NCBI GenBank assembly: GCA_021199635.1
Contig: JAJQHS010000060.1
Coordinates: 3,551 to 37,765, forward strand
Length of the DNA stretch: 34,215 nt
Origin: Bacillota bacterium
GTDB taxonomy: Bacteria > Bacillota > Clostridia > Oscillospirales > Oscillospiraceae
Direction of reading: 5' to 3'
Shown here: positions 15,203 to 23,894 of the stretch, one piece after another
Layout of the letters: each line of letters opens with the position of its first letter
How positions within the stretch are numbered: the stretch's first letter is position 1
The notes under the pieces: model-generated
Seen by the model: only the letters and a program-made list of their open reading frames with translations
The model's database searches: none
Told to the model about the DNA's origin: nothing
Program-made: the position numbers and the translations under genes

Positions 15203-16615
15203 ATGAGCCGGAAAATTGCCCGGCGGCGAAGGAAGTGCGTCGTATTGGATCAGAAGCAATATCCGTTGGCCGCTAAGCGGAGATGGCGGTTTTCTCCCAC
15301 CCAGACGATCGCGCTGGCTTTCCTGGGTATCATTCTGGCAGGTACGCTTCTGCTGATGCTGCCCATCTCCGCCCGGGATGGGGAAAGCTGCGCGTTCCTG
15401 CCGGCGCTGTTCACCGCCACCTCCGCCACCTGCGTCACAGGGCTGTCCCTGTTCGACACCTGGAGCCAGTGGAGCGGCTTCGGCCAGTGCGTGATCCTTG
15501 CTATGATCGAGCTGGGAGGCCTGGGGTTTATGACCGCGGCGTCCTTCGTGATTTTCCTGCTGCGCAGGAAGGTGGGTCTGAAGCAGCGGATGGTGATGGC
15601 GCAAGCGCTCAGCCTGCACGATATGCAGGGCGTGGTGCAGCTGCAGAAGATCGTCCTGCTGGGCAGCCTGGCGATCCAGGCGGCCGGCGCGCTGGTCCTG
15701 TTTGCCCGGTTCCTGCCGGAATATGGCTTCGCGCGGGCACTGCGCTGGGGTATCTTCCACGCGGTTTCCGCTTTCTGCAATGCCGGGTTCGACATCTTTG
15801 GGTCCCTGGAACCCGGCTCCAGCCTGATGCTGTTCAACCGGGACCCGGTGGTGCTGCTGACGCTGGGCGCGCTGGTGATCGTGGGCGGCCTGGGCTTCCT
15901 CGTGTGGGAGGAAGTCGCCCGCGTCCACAGCTGGAAAAAGTTCAGCGTGTACACCAAGTTGGTGCTATTGATGTCGCTGACGCTGACGCTGGGCGGCGCG
16001 GTGGGCTTCTGCGCGCTGGAGTGGAACAATCCGCTGACGCTGGGCGGGATGGACACCGCCGACAAGCTGCTCAATGGGCTGTTCCAATCCATCACCACCC
16101 GGACCGCCGGATTCGCCGCCATCGATCAGTCCGCGCTGACGGACGGCGGCAAGGGGCTGACCATGGCGCTGATGCTGGTGGGCGGCTCCTCCGGCTCCAC
16201 CGCCGGAGGCGTGAAAACGGTGACGCTGGTGGTGCTGCTCCTGTTCCTGTGGTCCCGCGCCAGGGGCAGAGCCACGGTGACGGTTTTCAAACGCACCATT
16301 CCGGATAATCAGGCGTTGGACGCCATGACCATTTCCGCGATTATGATCGGCCTGGCATTTTTCGGCGGGATCTTTATCTGCGCCACCTCGCCGGTGTCCT
16401 TTACCGACGGGCTTTACGAATCGGTTTCCGCCCTGGCTACAGTGGGGCTCACCGCAGGTGCCACAGGGGTGCTCAGCGTGCCCGCAAAAATCCTGATGAT
16501 CATCTATATGTATTTCGGCCGCGTGGGTGTGCTGACGCTGAGCCTGGGATTCCTGATGGGGAACCGGGCGGAGGAGCGCTTCCGCTACGCCCATACGAAC
16601 CTGTTGATTGGATAA
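15203..16615 (+). CDS. ktrB: KtrB/TrkH-family potassium channel subunit
   Basis: A membrane protein of up to 470 residues and the second potassium channel subunit in the window. The four filter regions are visible as TATSATCVTGLS, AFCNAGFD, TTRTAGFAAID and SALATVGLT, with the family segment GGSSGSTAGGVKT between the third and fourth. It starts with a basic tail followed by FSPTQ and the first helix, the usual KtrB layout. It pairs with the single-RCK regulator encoded 12 nt downstream, making a Ktr-type system distinct from the Trk pair at 3665-6490. The start at 15203 sits 9 nt behind the -10 and has no ribosome site; a TTG at 15245 with GGAAG upstream would give a 456-residue protein with a more typical N-terminus. 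I keep 15203 with reservation. No c-di-AMP riboswitch precedes it; the gap is too short. Confidence 0.92.
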   Translation: MSRKIARRRRKCVVLDQKQYPLAAKRRWRFSPTQTIALAFLGIILAGTLLLMLPISARDGESCAFLPALFTATSATCVTGLSLFDTWSQWSGFGQCVILAMIELGGLGFMTAASFVIFLLRRKVGLKQRMVMAQALSLHDMQGVVQLQKIVLLGSLAIQAAGALVLFARFLPEYGFARALRWGIFHAVSAFCNAGFDIFGSLEPGSSLMLFNRDPVVLLTLGALVIVGGLGFLVWEEVARVHSWKKFSVYTKLVLLMSLTLTLGGAVGFCALEWNNPLTLGGMDTADKLLNGLFQSITTRTAGFAAIDQSALTDGGKGLTMALMLVGGSSGSTAGGVKTVTLVVLLLFLWSRARGRATVTVFKRTIPDNQALDAMTISAIMIGLAFFGGIFICATSPVSFTDGLYESVSALATVGLTAGATGVLSVPAKILMIIYMYFGRVGVLTLSLGFLMGNRAEERFRYAHTNLLIG

Positions 16616-16627
16616 GGGGGACATTCC

Positions 16628-17275
16628 ATGAAATCCTATATCGTTATCGGCCTGGGCCGCTTCGGCGGCGAAGCAGCCCGCCAGCTTTGCGCGCTGGGCT
16701 GCGAGGTGCTGGCTATGGATACCCGCAGCGATCTGGTGCAGCAGATGGCCGCCGATGCCACCCACGCCGTAGTGGGCGACGGCCAGGACAAGGAGGTCCT
16801 CCGCGCCCTGGGAGCTGGGAATTTCGACTGCGCCGTGGTGGCCATCGGCGATAACCTGGCGGCCTCCGTGCTGGTGACCATGAATCTGAAAGAGCTGGGC
16901 GTGCCCATGGTGGTGTGCAAGGCCCATGACGAAACCCACCGCCGCGTGCTGGAGAAGCTGGGCGCGGACCGGGTGGTCATCCCGGAGCAGGAGCAGGCCA
17001 TCCGCCTGGCCAGGAGCCTTTCCTCGCCGAATGTGCTGGATTACATCGAGCTGAGCGGGGACTATGGCATTATGGAGGTCCCCGCACCGCAGGACTGGAT
17101 GAACCAGACCCTGAAGGAGCTGGATATCCGGGCAAAGCACGGCATCAATATCATTGCTACCAAGCGGGACGGGAAGATCGATACCTTCCCCGCCGGTGAC
17201 TACCGCTTCCGCCCCGGGGATGTGATCGTGGTCCTGGGGGACAGCGATACCATGAAGAAGGTGCAGAAGCTGTGA
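16628..17275 (+). CDS. ktrA: KtrA potassium channel regulator (single RCK)
   Basis: A 215-residue cytoplasmic protein with one RCK unit. The N-terminal Rossmann part reads YIVIGLGRFGGEAA and has the nucleotide-ribose acid in LAMDTRS; the C-terminal part (from about residue 135) is a TrkA-C type ligand domain ending in a strand VIVVLG. Proteins of this size form octameric rings that gate KtrB in response to ATP/ADP, and in Firmicutes the C-domain often binds c-di-AMP. The ATG at 16628 is preceded by GGGGG about 8 nt upstream, 12 nt after the ktrB stop. Its stop overlaps the start of the next gene by 4 nt, which suggests coupled translation with the RNA methyltransferase. Confidence 0.95.
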   Translation: MKSYIVIGLGRFGGEAARQLCALGCEVLAMDTRSDLVQQMAADATHAVVGDGQDKEVLRALGAGNFDCAVVAIGDNLAASVLVTMNLKELGVPMVVCKAHDETHRRVLEKLGADRVVIPEQEQAIRLARSLSSPNVLDYIELSGDYGIMEVPAPQDWMNQTLKELDIRAKHGINIIATKRDGKIDTFPAGDYRFRPGDVIVVLGDSDTMKKVQKL

Positions 17276-18024
17276 GCGAGCAGCGGATCACCTCCCGGAA
17301 GAATCCGCAATTGCAGAGGATCCGCCGGCTCCTCTCCTCCCGGAAGGAGCGGGAGGAAAGCGGGCTTTTCGCCGCGGACGGCGTGAAGCTGCTGCAGGAG
17401 GCTGTGCGGTACTGGCCGGGTCTGGAAACGGTCATTTTGTCCGACGGGGTGGAGGCACCGGTGCCGGAGGGCGTAGCGTGCATCCGGGTCCCGGAGGAGA
17501 TCATGCAGTGGCTTTCCCCTATGCAGACGCCGCAGGGGGCGCTGTTCGTGTGCCGCCTGCCGGAAAATGGGGCATTCTGCCCCCGCAGGGGGATGCTACT
17601 GCTGGATGGCATTCAGGATCCCGGCAATCTTGGAACGATTCTGCGCACGGCAGACGCGCTGGGCATACCGGCGGCGCTGTTGGAGGGCTGCGCTGACCCC
17701 TTCAGCCCGAAAACCGTGCGGGCATCCATGGGTGCGGTGTTCCGCAGCGTGCCGGTGCAGACCACCTGGGCGCATGTGCAGGATCGCTGCCGCTGCATGG
17801 GGATCCCCATCGCGGTCACCGCCTTTTCCCCCGGGGCGAAGGATATCCGGCTGGCGGACGTGGGGGAGATGGCCGTGGTGATCGGCAGCGAGGGGCAGGG
17901 CGTCCGGACGGAGATCCTGGAAAACGCCGATGTATCGCTGACGATCCCGATGACGGCGCACTGCGAATCGCTGAACGCCGCGGCTGCGGCGGCCATCGTC
18001 ATGTGGCAGATGACGAAATTATAG
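17272..18024 (+). CDS. TrmH/SpoU-family RNA 2'-O-ribose methyltransferase
   Basis: A 250-residue SPOUT-class methyltransferase that adds a methyl group from S-adenosylmethionine to the 2'-hydroxyl of an RNA nucleotide. The N-terminal substrate-binding part begins ITSRKNPQLQRIRRLL, typical of the 23S rRNA enzymes. The knotted catalytic domain has motif 1 LLDGIQDPGNLGTILRTA (with the catalytic Arg), motif 2 VIGSEGQGV and motif 3 LTIPMTAHCESLNAAAAA. The start is a GTG at 17272 that overlaps the ktrA stop by 4 nt. The target position in rRNA or tRNA cannot be assigned; RlmB-like 23S modification is the likeliest. dprA follows after 19 nt. Confidence 0.92.
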   Translation: MSEQRITSRKNPQLQRIRRLLSSRKEREESGLFAADGVKLLQEAVRYWPGLETVILSDGVEAPVPEGVACIRVPEEIMQWLSPMQTPQGALFVCRLPENGAFCPRRGMLLLDGIQDPGNLGTILRTADALGIPAALLEGCADPFSPKTVRASMGAVFRSVPVQTTWAHVQDRCRCMGIPIAVTAFSPGAKDIRLADVGEMAVVIGSEGQGVRTEILENADVSLTIPMTAHCESLNAAAAAAIVMWQMTKL

Positions 18025-18043
18025 ATAGACAGGCGGGGAAATT

Positions 18044-19309
18044 ATGCTGGTTCACTGGATATGGCTCGCGACCCGGCCCGGTCTGAATGACCGGCTGAAA
18101 CGGATGCTTCTGGATGCCTTCCAGGATCCGGAGGATATTTTCTTTGCCGACCCGAAGGCCTGGCGGAGCGTGGAGGGAATGACGGGCGAGGCTGCGGAAG
18201 CCCTGGAGGACAAGGACCTCCAGCCCGCCCGGAAGATTCTGGACGAATGCTACCGCAAGGACATCCGCCTTTGCACCTACCGGGATGCGGCCTATCCGTC
18301 CCGGCTGAAGAACATCGCTGACCCGCCGGTGCTGCTGTACTACAAGGGGCAGCTGCCGGATATGGATGCCGCCCCGGTGATCGCGGTGGTGGGCACGCGG
18401 AAGGCTTCGGCCTATGGGCTGAAAACGGCCACCCGTATGGGCTACCAGATCTCCCGCTGCGGAGGCCTGCTTGTGTCCGGCCTGGCGGAGGGTGTGGACG
18501 GCGCGGCCATGAAGGGCGCGCTGACAGCGGGCGGACGGGTGATCGGCGTGCTGGGCTGCGGCGCGGATGTGGTGTATCCCGCGTTTCACCGTTCCCTTTA
18601 CCTGGATACGGAGCAGAACGGATGCCTGCTTACGGAATTTCCCCCAGGGACGCCGCCGATGCGCTGGAACTTCCCTAAGCGCAACCGGGTCATCAGCGGT
18701 CTGAGCAATGGCGTGCTGGTGGTGGAAGCGCCCCAGAAGAGCGGGTCGCTGATCACGGCGCGGCAGGCGGCGGATCAGGGGCGGGATGTGTTCGTGGTCC
18801 CGGGCAATATCGATGTTCCCACGTTTGCCGGGAGCAACGGGCTGCTGCGTGAGGGCGCGATCGCTGTCAGCTCCGGATGGGACATTCTCAGCGAATACGA
18901 GGCGCTGTACCCGGATAAAATCCACCCGGATGGCGCGCCCACCCGGGTGACCGGAACGCCGGAGCCGGAGACTGTTTCTCTGGAACAGGCGGAGAAATCC
19001 ACGCCAAAAGTGGCGCAGAAGGCTATTTCTCCCGGAAAAAAACAAAATTCTGACAAAAATAAACAAATAAAACCCATTGACAATGGGGGAAACTCGCCGT
19101 ATATTGACCAGGAAGCGGCGCAGTCTGCGCTGACGGAAGCGGAGCAGTCGCTGATCGCCCCGCTCCGGCAGGGCGCGTGCCTGCTGGATGCGCTGATCGC
19201 CGACAGCGGCCTTCCTGCCGGGGAGGTCCTCTCTATGCTGACCATGCTGGAGATCAAGGGCGTTGTAAAGCAGCTTCCGGGACGGCGCGTGACCCTGAAG
19301 CAAAACTAG
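18044..19309 (+). CDS. dprA: DNA-processing protein DprA (Smf)
   Basis: A 421-residue protein that loads RecA on incoming single-stranded DNA during natural transformation; many non-competent bacteria also keep it. After an N-terminal helical part comes the Rossmann-like DNA-binding core with VVGTRKASAYGLKTA (about residues 111-125), SGLAEGVDGAAM and GCGADVVYP. A linker follows that is rich in Lys, Asn and Gln (about residues 323-350), encoded by an unusually A-rich stretch, and then a C-terminal winged-helix domain. The ATG at 18044 has GCGGGG about 5 nt upstream. The A-rich linker DNA contains a near-perfect promoter sequence (19077-19105) that could drive topA, so this codon stretch may have a second role. 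topA starts 16 nt downstream. Confidence 0.95.
   Translation: MLVHWIWLATRPGLNDRLKRMLLDAFQDPEDIFFADPKAWRSVEGMTGEAAEALEDKDLQPARKILDECYRKDIRLCTYRDAAYPSRLKNIADPPVLLYYKGQLPDMDAAPVIAVVGTRKASAYGLKTATRMGYQISRCGGLLVSGLAEGVDGAAMKGALTAGGRVIGVLGCGADVVYPAFHRSLYLDTEQNGCLLTEFPPGTPPMRWNFPKRNRVISGLSNGVLVVEAPQKSGSLITARQAADQGRDVFVVPGNIDVPTFAGSNGLLREGAIAVSSGWDILSEYEALYPDKIHPDGAPTRVTGTPEPETVSLEQAEKSTPKVAQKAISPGKKQNSDKNKQIKPIDNGGNSPYIDQEAAQSALTEAEQSLIAPLRQGACLLDALIADSGLPAGEVLSMLTMLEIKGVVKQLPGRRVTLKQN
19077..19105 (+). promoter_or_regulatory. Candidate internal promoter for topA inside dprA, with A-rich upstream element
   Basis: TTGACA (19077-19082) and TATATT (19100-19105) are exactly 17 nt apart, eleven of twelve consensus bases. 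Upstream, 19030-19073 is a run of A-tracts quite unlike the surrounding GC-rich codons, resembling an UP element. Transcription would start near 19112, about 210 nt before topA. Confidence 0.6.
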
Positions 19310-19325
19310 GAAATGGAGTATTTAC

Positions 19326-21551
19326 ATGGGAAAACCATCCAATCTTGTGATTGTAGAGTCGCCTTCCAAGGCTAAGACCATCGGGAAATATCTGGGGCCG
19401 GACTATGTGGTGAAAGCCAGTATGGGACATCTGCGGGACCTTCCCAAGAGTACCATGGGCGTGGATTTGGAACACGACTTTACACCGCAGTACCGCCCGG
19501 TGGCGGGCAAAGAGGACCTGATCCGGGAGCTGAAAACCGCCGCAGCCGCGGCGGATACCGTGTACCTCGCCACCGACCCGGACCGGGAGGGGGAGGCCAT
19601 ATCCTGGCACCTGAAGGAGCTACTTTCCTTGCCGGATGAGAAGGCACACCGGGTGACGTTCAACGAGATCACCGAAAAGGTGGTAAAGGAGTCCATCCAC
19701 AATCCCCGCCAGATCGACAATTGCCTGGTGGACGCCCAGCAGGCCCGGCGGGTGCTGGACCGGATCGTGGGCTATCAGCTCTCCCCGCTGCTGTGGAAAA
19801 AGGTGCGGCGCGGCCTGTCCGCCGGACGGGTGCAGAGCGTCGCAACCAGACTGGTAGTGGACCGGGAGAATGAGATCCGCGCGTTCGTGCCGAAGGAATC
19901 CTGGACGGTGGACGCAAACCTGAACCGGCTGGGCAAGCCCGGGTCTTTCCAGGCGCGCTATTACGGCGAGGAAAAGAAGCGGGAATTGGACACGGAGGCG
20001 CAGGCGGATGCCATCATCCGGGACGTGGAGGGGCAGGAATTTACCGTTACCAATGTGAAGCGGGCGGAGAAAAAACGCACCGCCGCGCCGCCCTTCACCA
20101 CCTCCACCCTGCAGCAGGAGGCTTCCCGGAAGCTGAATTTGACGCCCAAGCGCACCATGGCCATCGCCCAGCAGCTGTACGAGGGCGTGGATGTGGCCGG
20201 GCTGGGCACCACCGGCCTGATCACCTATATGCGTACCGATTCCCTGCGGCTGTCGGATGAGGCCATGGCCGCCGCCGCGGATTTCATCCGCAGCCGGTAT
20301 GGGAGCAGCTACTATTACGGAAAATTCCATGTATTCAAGACCAAGGCCGGGGCGCAGGATGCCCACGAGGCCATCCGCCCCACCCATGTGGAGCTGGACC
20401 CGGAATTGATCCAGGCCAGCCTGTCCCGGGAGCAGTATAAGCTGTACAAGCTGATCTGGAGCCGCTTCCTGGCGTCCCAGATGGCCAATGCCCTGTATGA
20501 CACGGTTTCTATCGACACCCAGTGCGCCGGGCACACCTTCCGCAGCTCGCACCAGAGCATGAAATTCCCCGGATTTATCGCCGTATATGAGGAAGGTAGG
20601 GACGATGAGGCGGAGGCGGTCGGCTCGCCCCTGCCGGACCTGCAGGTGGGCGATAAGGCCACAGCCGTAAAGCTGCAGAAGGAGCAGCATTTCACCCAGC
20701 CCCCCGCCCGGTACACAGAGGCGACCCTGGTCAAGGCCATGGAGGAGAAGGGCGTCGGCCGCCCGTCCACCTATGCGGCCACGGTTTCCACCATTCAGGA
20801 CCGGGAGTATGTGACCAAGACGGATAAGCGTCTGGCGCCGACACCGTTGGGCGAGGTGGTCAACTCCCTGATGATGGAGCGGTTCCAGGACATTATCGAT
20901 GTGGAATTCACCGCCAATATGGAGTCCCAGCTGGACGATGTGGAGGCGGGAAAGCGCAACTGGAAGGACGTGCTGGCGGAATTTTACGCCGGGTTCCACC
21001 AGGAGATGGTGGACGCGGAGGCCGCGCTGGAGGGTGTCCGCATCAAGGTGCCGGAGGAGCCGACCGACGAAATCTGCGAGCTTTGCGGGCGGAATATGGT
21101 CATCAAGATGGGTAGATTCGGCAAATTCCTGGCGTGCCCGGGCTGGCCGGAATGCAAGAACACCAAGCCATTGGTGGAGCGGATGCCCGGCCGCTGCCCC
21201 AAATGCGGCTCCGGAATGCTCAAGAAAAAGTCCAAGCGTGGTTTCCCCTATTACGCCTGCGAGCGGGGCGCGGAGTGCGGCTTTATGAGCTGGGATGTTC
21301 CCACAGAGCTGGATTGCCCCAAATGCGGGCAGACCCTGTTCAAGAAATCCGGTAAAGGCCGGATGAAGCCCTTCTGCATCAATGAAAATTGCGAGGATTT
21401 CCTGCCGGAGGACAAGCGGGGCTACTATAAGAAGAAAACCGAGGCGGATGGCGCCCCGGCGGCTGCGGAGACAAAAGCCACGGGGAAAAAGGCAGCGCCG
21501 AAGAAGACTGCCGCGAAAACCAGCCGGAAGAAGACGGAGGCAGGAACATGA
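19326..21551 (+). CDS. topA: DNA topoisomerase I
   Basis: A 741-residue type IA topoisomerase that relaxes negative supercoils by passing strands through a transient single-strand break. The N-terminal Toprim domain carries VIVESPSKAKTI and the metal-binding DPDREGE (residues 84-90). The active-site Tyr301 lies in GLITYMRTDS. The C-terminus holds three four-Cys zinc modules (beginning CELCGRNM, CPKCGSGM and CPKCGQTL) and a tail rich in Lys and Ala, both common in Firmicutes TopA for binding single-stranded DNA. The ATG at 19326 has TGGAG about 8 nt upstream. The stop overlaps the trmFO start by 4 nt, so the two are translated in tandem, an arrangement common in Firmicutes. Confidence 0.97.
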   Translation: MGKPSNLVIVESPSKAKTIGKYLGPDYVVKASMGHLRDLPKSTMGVDLEHDFTPQYRPVAGKEDLIRELKTAAAAADTVYLATDPDREGEAISWHLKELLSLPDEKAHRVTFNEITEKVVKESIHNPRQIDNCLVDAQQARRVLDRIVGYQLSPLLWKKVRRGLSAGRVQSVATRLVVDRENEIRAFVPKESWTVDANLNRLGKPGSFQARYYGEEKKRELDTEAQADAIIRDVEGQEFTVTNVKRAEKKRTAAPPFTTSTLQQEASRKLNLTPKRTMAIAQQLYEGVDVAGLGTTGLITYMRTDSLRLSDEAMAAAADFIRSRYGSSYYYGKFHVFKTKAGAQDAHEAIRPTHVELDPELIQASLSREQYKLYKLIWSRFLASQMANALYDTVSIDTQCAGHTFRSSHQSMKFPGFIAVYEEGRDDEAEAVGSPLPDLQVGDKATAVKLQKEQHFTQPPARYTEATLVKAMEEKGVGRPSTYAATVSTIQDREYVTKTDKRLAPTPLGEVVNSLMMERFQDIIDVEFTANMESQLDDVEAGKRNWKDVLAEFYAGFHQEMVDAEAALEGVRIKVPEEPTDEICELCGRNMVIKMGRFGKFLACPGWPECKNTKPLVERMPGRCPKCGSGMLKKKSKRGFPYYACERGAECGFMSWDVPTELDCPKCGQTLFKKSGKGRMKPFCINENCEDFLPEDKRGYYKKKTEADGAPAAAETKATGKKAAPKKTAAKTSRKKTEAGT

Positions 21552-22852
21552 ACGCCGTGAAGGTGATCGGCGCGGGACTTGCCGGCTCTGAGGCGGCCTG
21601 GCAGCTGGCACAGCGGGGCATCCCCGTGGAGCTGGTGGAAATGAAGCCCGGGAAAATGTCCCCGGCGCACCACAGCGAAAATTTCGCGGAGCTGGTTTGC
21701 TCCAATTCCCTGCGGGGGGATCGGCTGGAAAACGCCGTGGGGCTGCTGAAAGAGGAGCTGCGCCGCTGCGGGAGCCTGATCCTGGCCTGCGCCGATGCCA
21801 CCCGTGTGGAAGCCGGCGGGTGCCTGGCGGTGGACCGGAACGGATTCTCCGCCATGGTGACCGAGCGGATCCGGAGCCATCCCAATATCACCGTCCGTGC
21901 CCAGGAGGTCACCCAGGTGCCGGATGGGCCGGTGATCATCGCTACGGGGCCGTTGACCTCCGACGCGTTCTCCGAGGCCATCGGCAGTTATTTCGGCACG
22001 GAGTATCTGCACTTCTTTGACGCAGCTGCGCCACTGGTCACCGCGGACAGCGTGGACATGGAGTCAGCATGGTGGCAAAGTCGGTACGACCGGGGGACCC
22101 CGGATTACGTCAATTGCGCCATGGATCGGGCGCAGTACCAGGCGTTCGTGGCAGCGCTGGCTGCCGCGGAGGAGGCGCCGGTGCATGGCTTTGAGGATAA
22201 AAATGTGTTTGAGGGCTGTATGCCGGTGGAGGTCATGGCCCGCCGCGGCCCGGATACCCTGCGCTTCGGCCCGCTGAAGCCCGTGGGGCTGACCGACCCG
22301 AAAACCGGGCGCGAACCATACGCGGTGGTCCAGCTGCGGCAGGATAACGCCCAGGGGACGGTTTTCAATCTGGTGGGATTCCAGACCCACCTGAAATTCG
22401 GGGAGCAGAAGCGGGTGTTTTCCATGATCCCCGCCCTGCGGAACGCGGAGTATGTGCGCTATGGTGTCATGCACCGCAATACCTTCCTGCAAAGTCCCAG
22501 GCTGCTGGACCGGTTTTATGCCGACCGCAGGGACCCGCTGGTGGCCTTTGCCGGGCAGATGACCGGTGTGGAGGGATATGTGGAGTCCACCGCCTCCGGC
22601 TTCCTGGCGGCAGTGGCTATGGCGGCGAAGGTGCAGGGAAAGCCCATTCCCGATTTCCCCGCCACCACCGCTATCGGCGCGCTGGGACGGTACATCAGTG
22701 ACAGCACAGTGGAAAACTTCCAGCCAATGAATATTAATTTCAGCATTATTTCTCCGCTGGAGCGCAGAATTCGCAAAAAATCAGAAAAGAACCTGGCAAT
22801 CGCCAACCGCTCGCTGGAAGCGATCGATGCGCTGATTGCCGCCGGGCTGTAA
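21548..22852 (+). CDS. trmFO: Folate- and FAD-dependent tRNA uracil-54 methyltransferase TrmFO
   Basis: A 434-residue flavoprotein that makes 5-methyluridine at position 54 of the T-loop of tRNA, using methylenetetrahydrofolate rather than S-adenosylmethionine. The FAD site VIGAGLAGSEAAW is at the very N-terminus (residues 6-18). Two family signatures follow: VEMKPGKMSPAHHSENFAEL and CSNSLRGD, the latter including a conserved Cys. The C-terminal part carries TGVEGYVESTASG and ATTAIGALGRYI. Length matches TrmFO (about 435-440) and separates it from the larger MnmG. The start overlaps the topA stop as ATGA, and plsX begins 16 nt after the stop. Confidence 0.97.
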   Translation: MNAVKVIGAGLAGSEAAWQLAQRGIPVELVEMKPGKMSPAHHSENFAELVCSNSLRGDRLENAVGLLKEELRRCGSLILACADATRVEAGGCLAVDRNGFSAMVTERIRSHPNITVRAQEVTQVPDGPVIIATGPLTSDAFSEAIGSYFGTEYLHFFDAAAPLVTADSVDMESAWWQSRYDRGTPDYVNCAMDRAQYQAFVAALAAAEEAPVHGFEDKNVFEGCMPVEVMARRGPDTLRFGPLKPVGLTDPKTGREPYAVVQLRQDNAQGTVFNLVGFQTHLKFGEQKRVFSMIPALRNAEYVRYGVMHRNTFLQSPRLLDRFYADRRDPLVAFAGQMTGVEGYVESTASGFLAAVAMAAKVQGKPIPDFPATTAIGALGRYISDSTVENFQPMNINFSIISPLERRIRKKSEKNLAIANRSLEAIDALIAAGL

Positions 22853-22868
22853 AGAAAGAGGTGCGCGT

Positions 22869-23894
22869 ATGAAGATAATCCTGGACGCTATGGGCGGCGA
22901 CCTTGCGCCGGAAGCGCCGGTCCTCGGCGCCATTGCGGCTGCCAAGGATTTCGGCAGCCAGATCACCCTGGTGGGCAGGGGGGAGGACATTTTGCAGGTG
23001 ATGAAGAATCACGGCATTGCCGACCTGCCTGCGGGCGTAGAGATCGCCAATGCCGATGACGTGGTGGATATGCATGACGATCCCGCATCCGTTATCCACA
23101 AGCGGAAGAATTCCTCTATGGTCGTGGGGCTGAAAATGCTGGCAGACGGCCAGGGCGACGCCTTCGTTTCCGCCGAAAGCACCGGCGCGCTGCTCACCGG
23201 GGCGACCCTGATCGTCAAGCGGGTCAAGGGCATCCGCCGGGCGGCCATGGGGCCTGCTATGCCCAATAAGGCCGGGGGCAGGACGGTGATCGTGGACTGC
23301 GGCGCGAATGCCGAGTGCACCCCGGAATTCCTGTTGCAGTTTGGCCTGGTGGGCTCCCTTCATGCCAAGGCGGCTTATGGCGTGGCGGACCCAAAGGTCG
23401 GATTGCTGAATATCGGCACCGAGGATTCCAAGGGCACTGCCCTGCAGAAGGAGGCTTACGCGCTCCTGAAGGACGCAGGGGACAGGGGACTGCTCCACTT
23501 TGTTGGCAATGTGGAGGCCCGGGATGTTCCGCTGGGCGCGGTGGATGTGGTGGTCTGCGACGGATTCTCCGGTAATGTGCTGCTCAAGTCTATTGAGGGT
23601 ACTGCCATGTTTATGGGCAGCATGATGAAGCGGATGTTCAAGAAAAATCTCCTGACCAAGATCGGCTACCTGTTCAGCGCCTCCGGAGTGAAGGATCTGA
23701 TGAAGCTCCTGGACTACCGGGAGATCGGCGGCACAGAATTTCTGGGCATTCGCAAGCCGGTGATTAAGGCACATGGCGCCTCGGACGCGCTGGCCTTCCG
23801 CAATGCCATCCGGCAGGCGGAGCAGGCTGCACAGCACGATATTTCCGGAGAGTTGGAGCGGGGATTGCAGCTTCTGACGGAGGATAAGGCATGA
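22869..23894 (+). CDS. plsX: Phosphate acyltransferase PlsX
   Basis: A 341-residue enzyme that turns acyl-ACP into acyl-phosphate, the donor for the PlsY step at the start of phospholipid synthesis in Gram-positive bacteria. The N-terminal signature ILDAMGGDLAPEAPV is intact, followed by the family segments SAESTGALLTGATLIV, RTVIVDCGANAEC and VCDGFSGNVLLKSIEG. The start is the ATG at 22869, with AGAGGTG about 6 nt upstream; an earlier ATG at 22836 lies inside the end of trmFO and has no ribosome site. There is no acpP gene between plsX and rnc, unlike many genomes; the two overlap by 4 nt (ATGA). Confidence 0.97.
   Translation: MKIILDAMGGDLAPEAPVLGAIAAAKDFGSQITLVGRGEDILQVMKNHGIADLPAGVEIANADDVVDMHDDPASVIHKRKNSSMVVGLKMLADGQGDAFVSAESTGALLTGATLIVKRVKGIRRAAMGPAMPNKAGGRTVIVDCGANAECTPEFLLQFGLVGSLHAKAAYGVADPKVGLLNIGTEDSKGTALQKEAYALLKDAGDRGLLHFVGNVEARDVPLGAVDVVVCDGFSGNVLLKSIEGTAMFMGSMMKRMFKKNLLTKIGYLFSASGVKDLMKLLDYREIGGTEFLGIRKPVIKAHGASDALAFRNAIRQAEQAAQHDISGELERGLQLLTEDKA

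Noticed and set aside
19620-21611. Open frame of 663 codons antisense to topA
   Set aside because: topA is unmistakable in the other direction, and the antisense product has no recognisable features or ribosome site.
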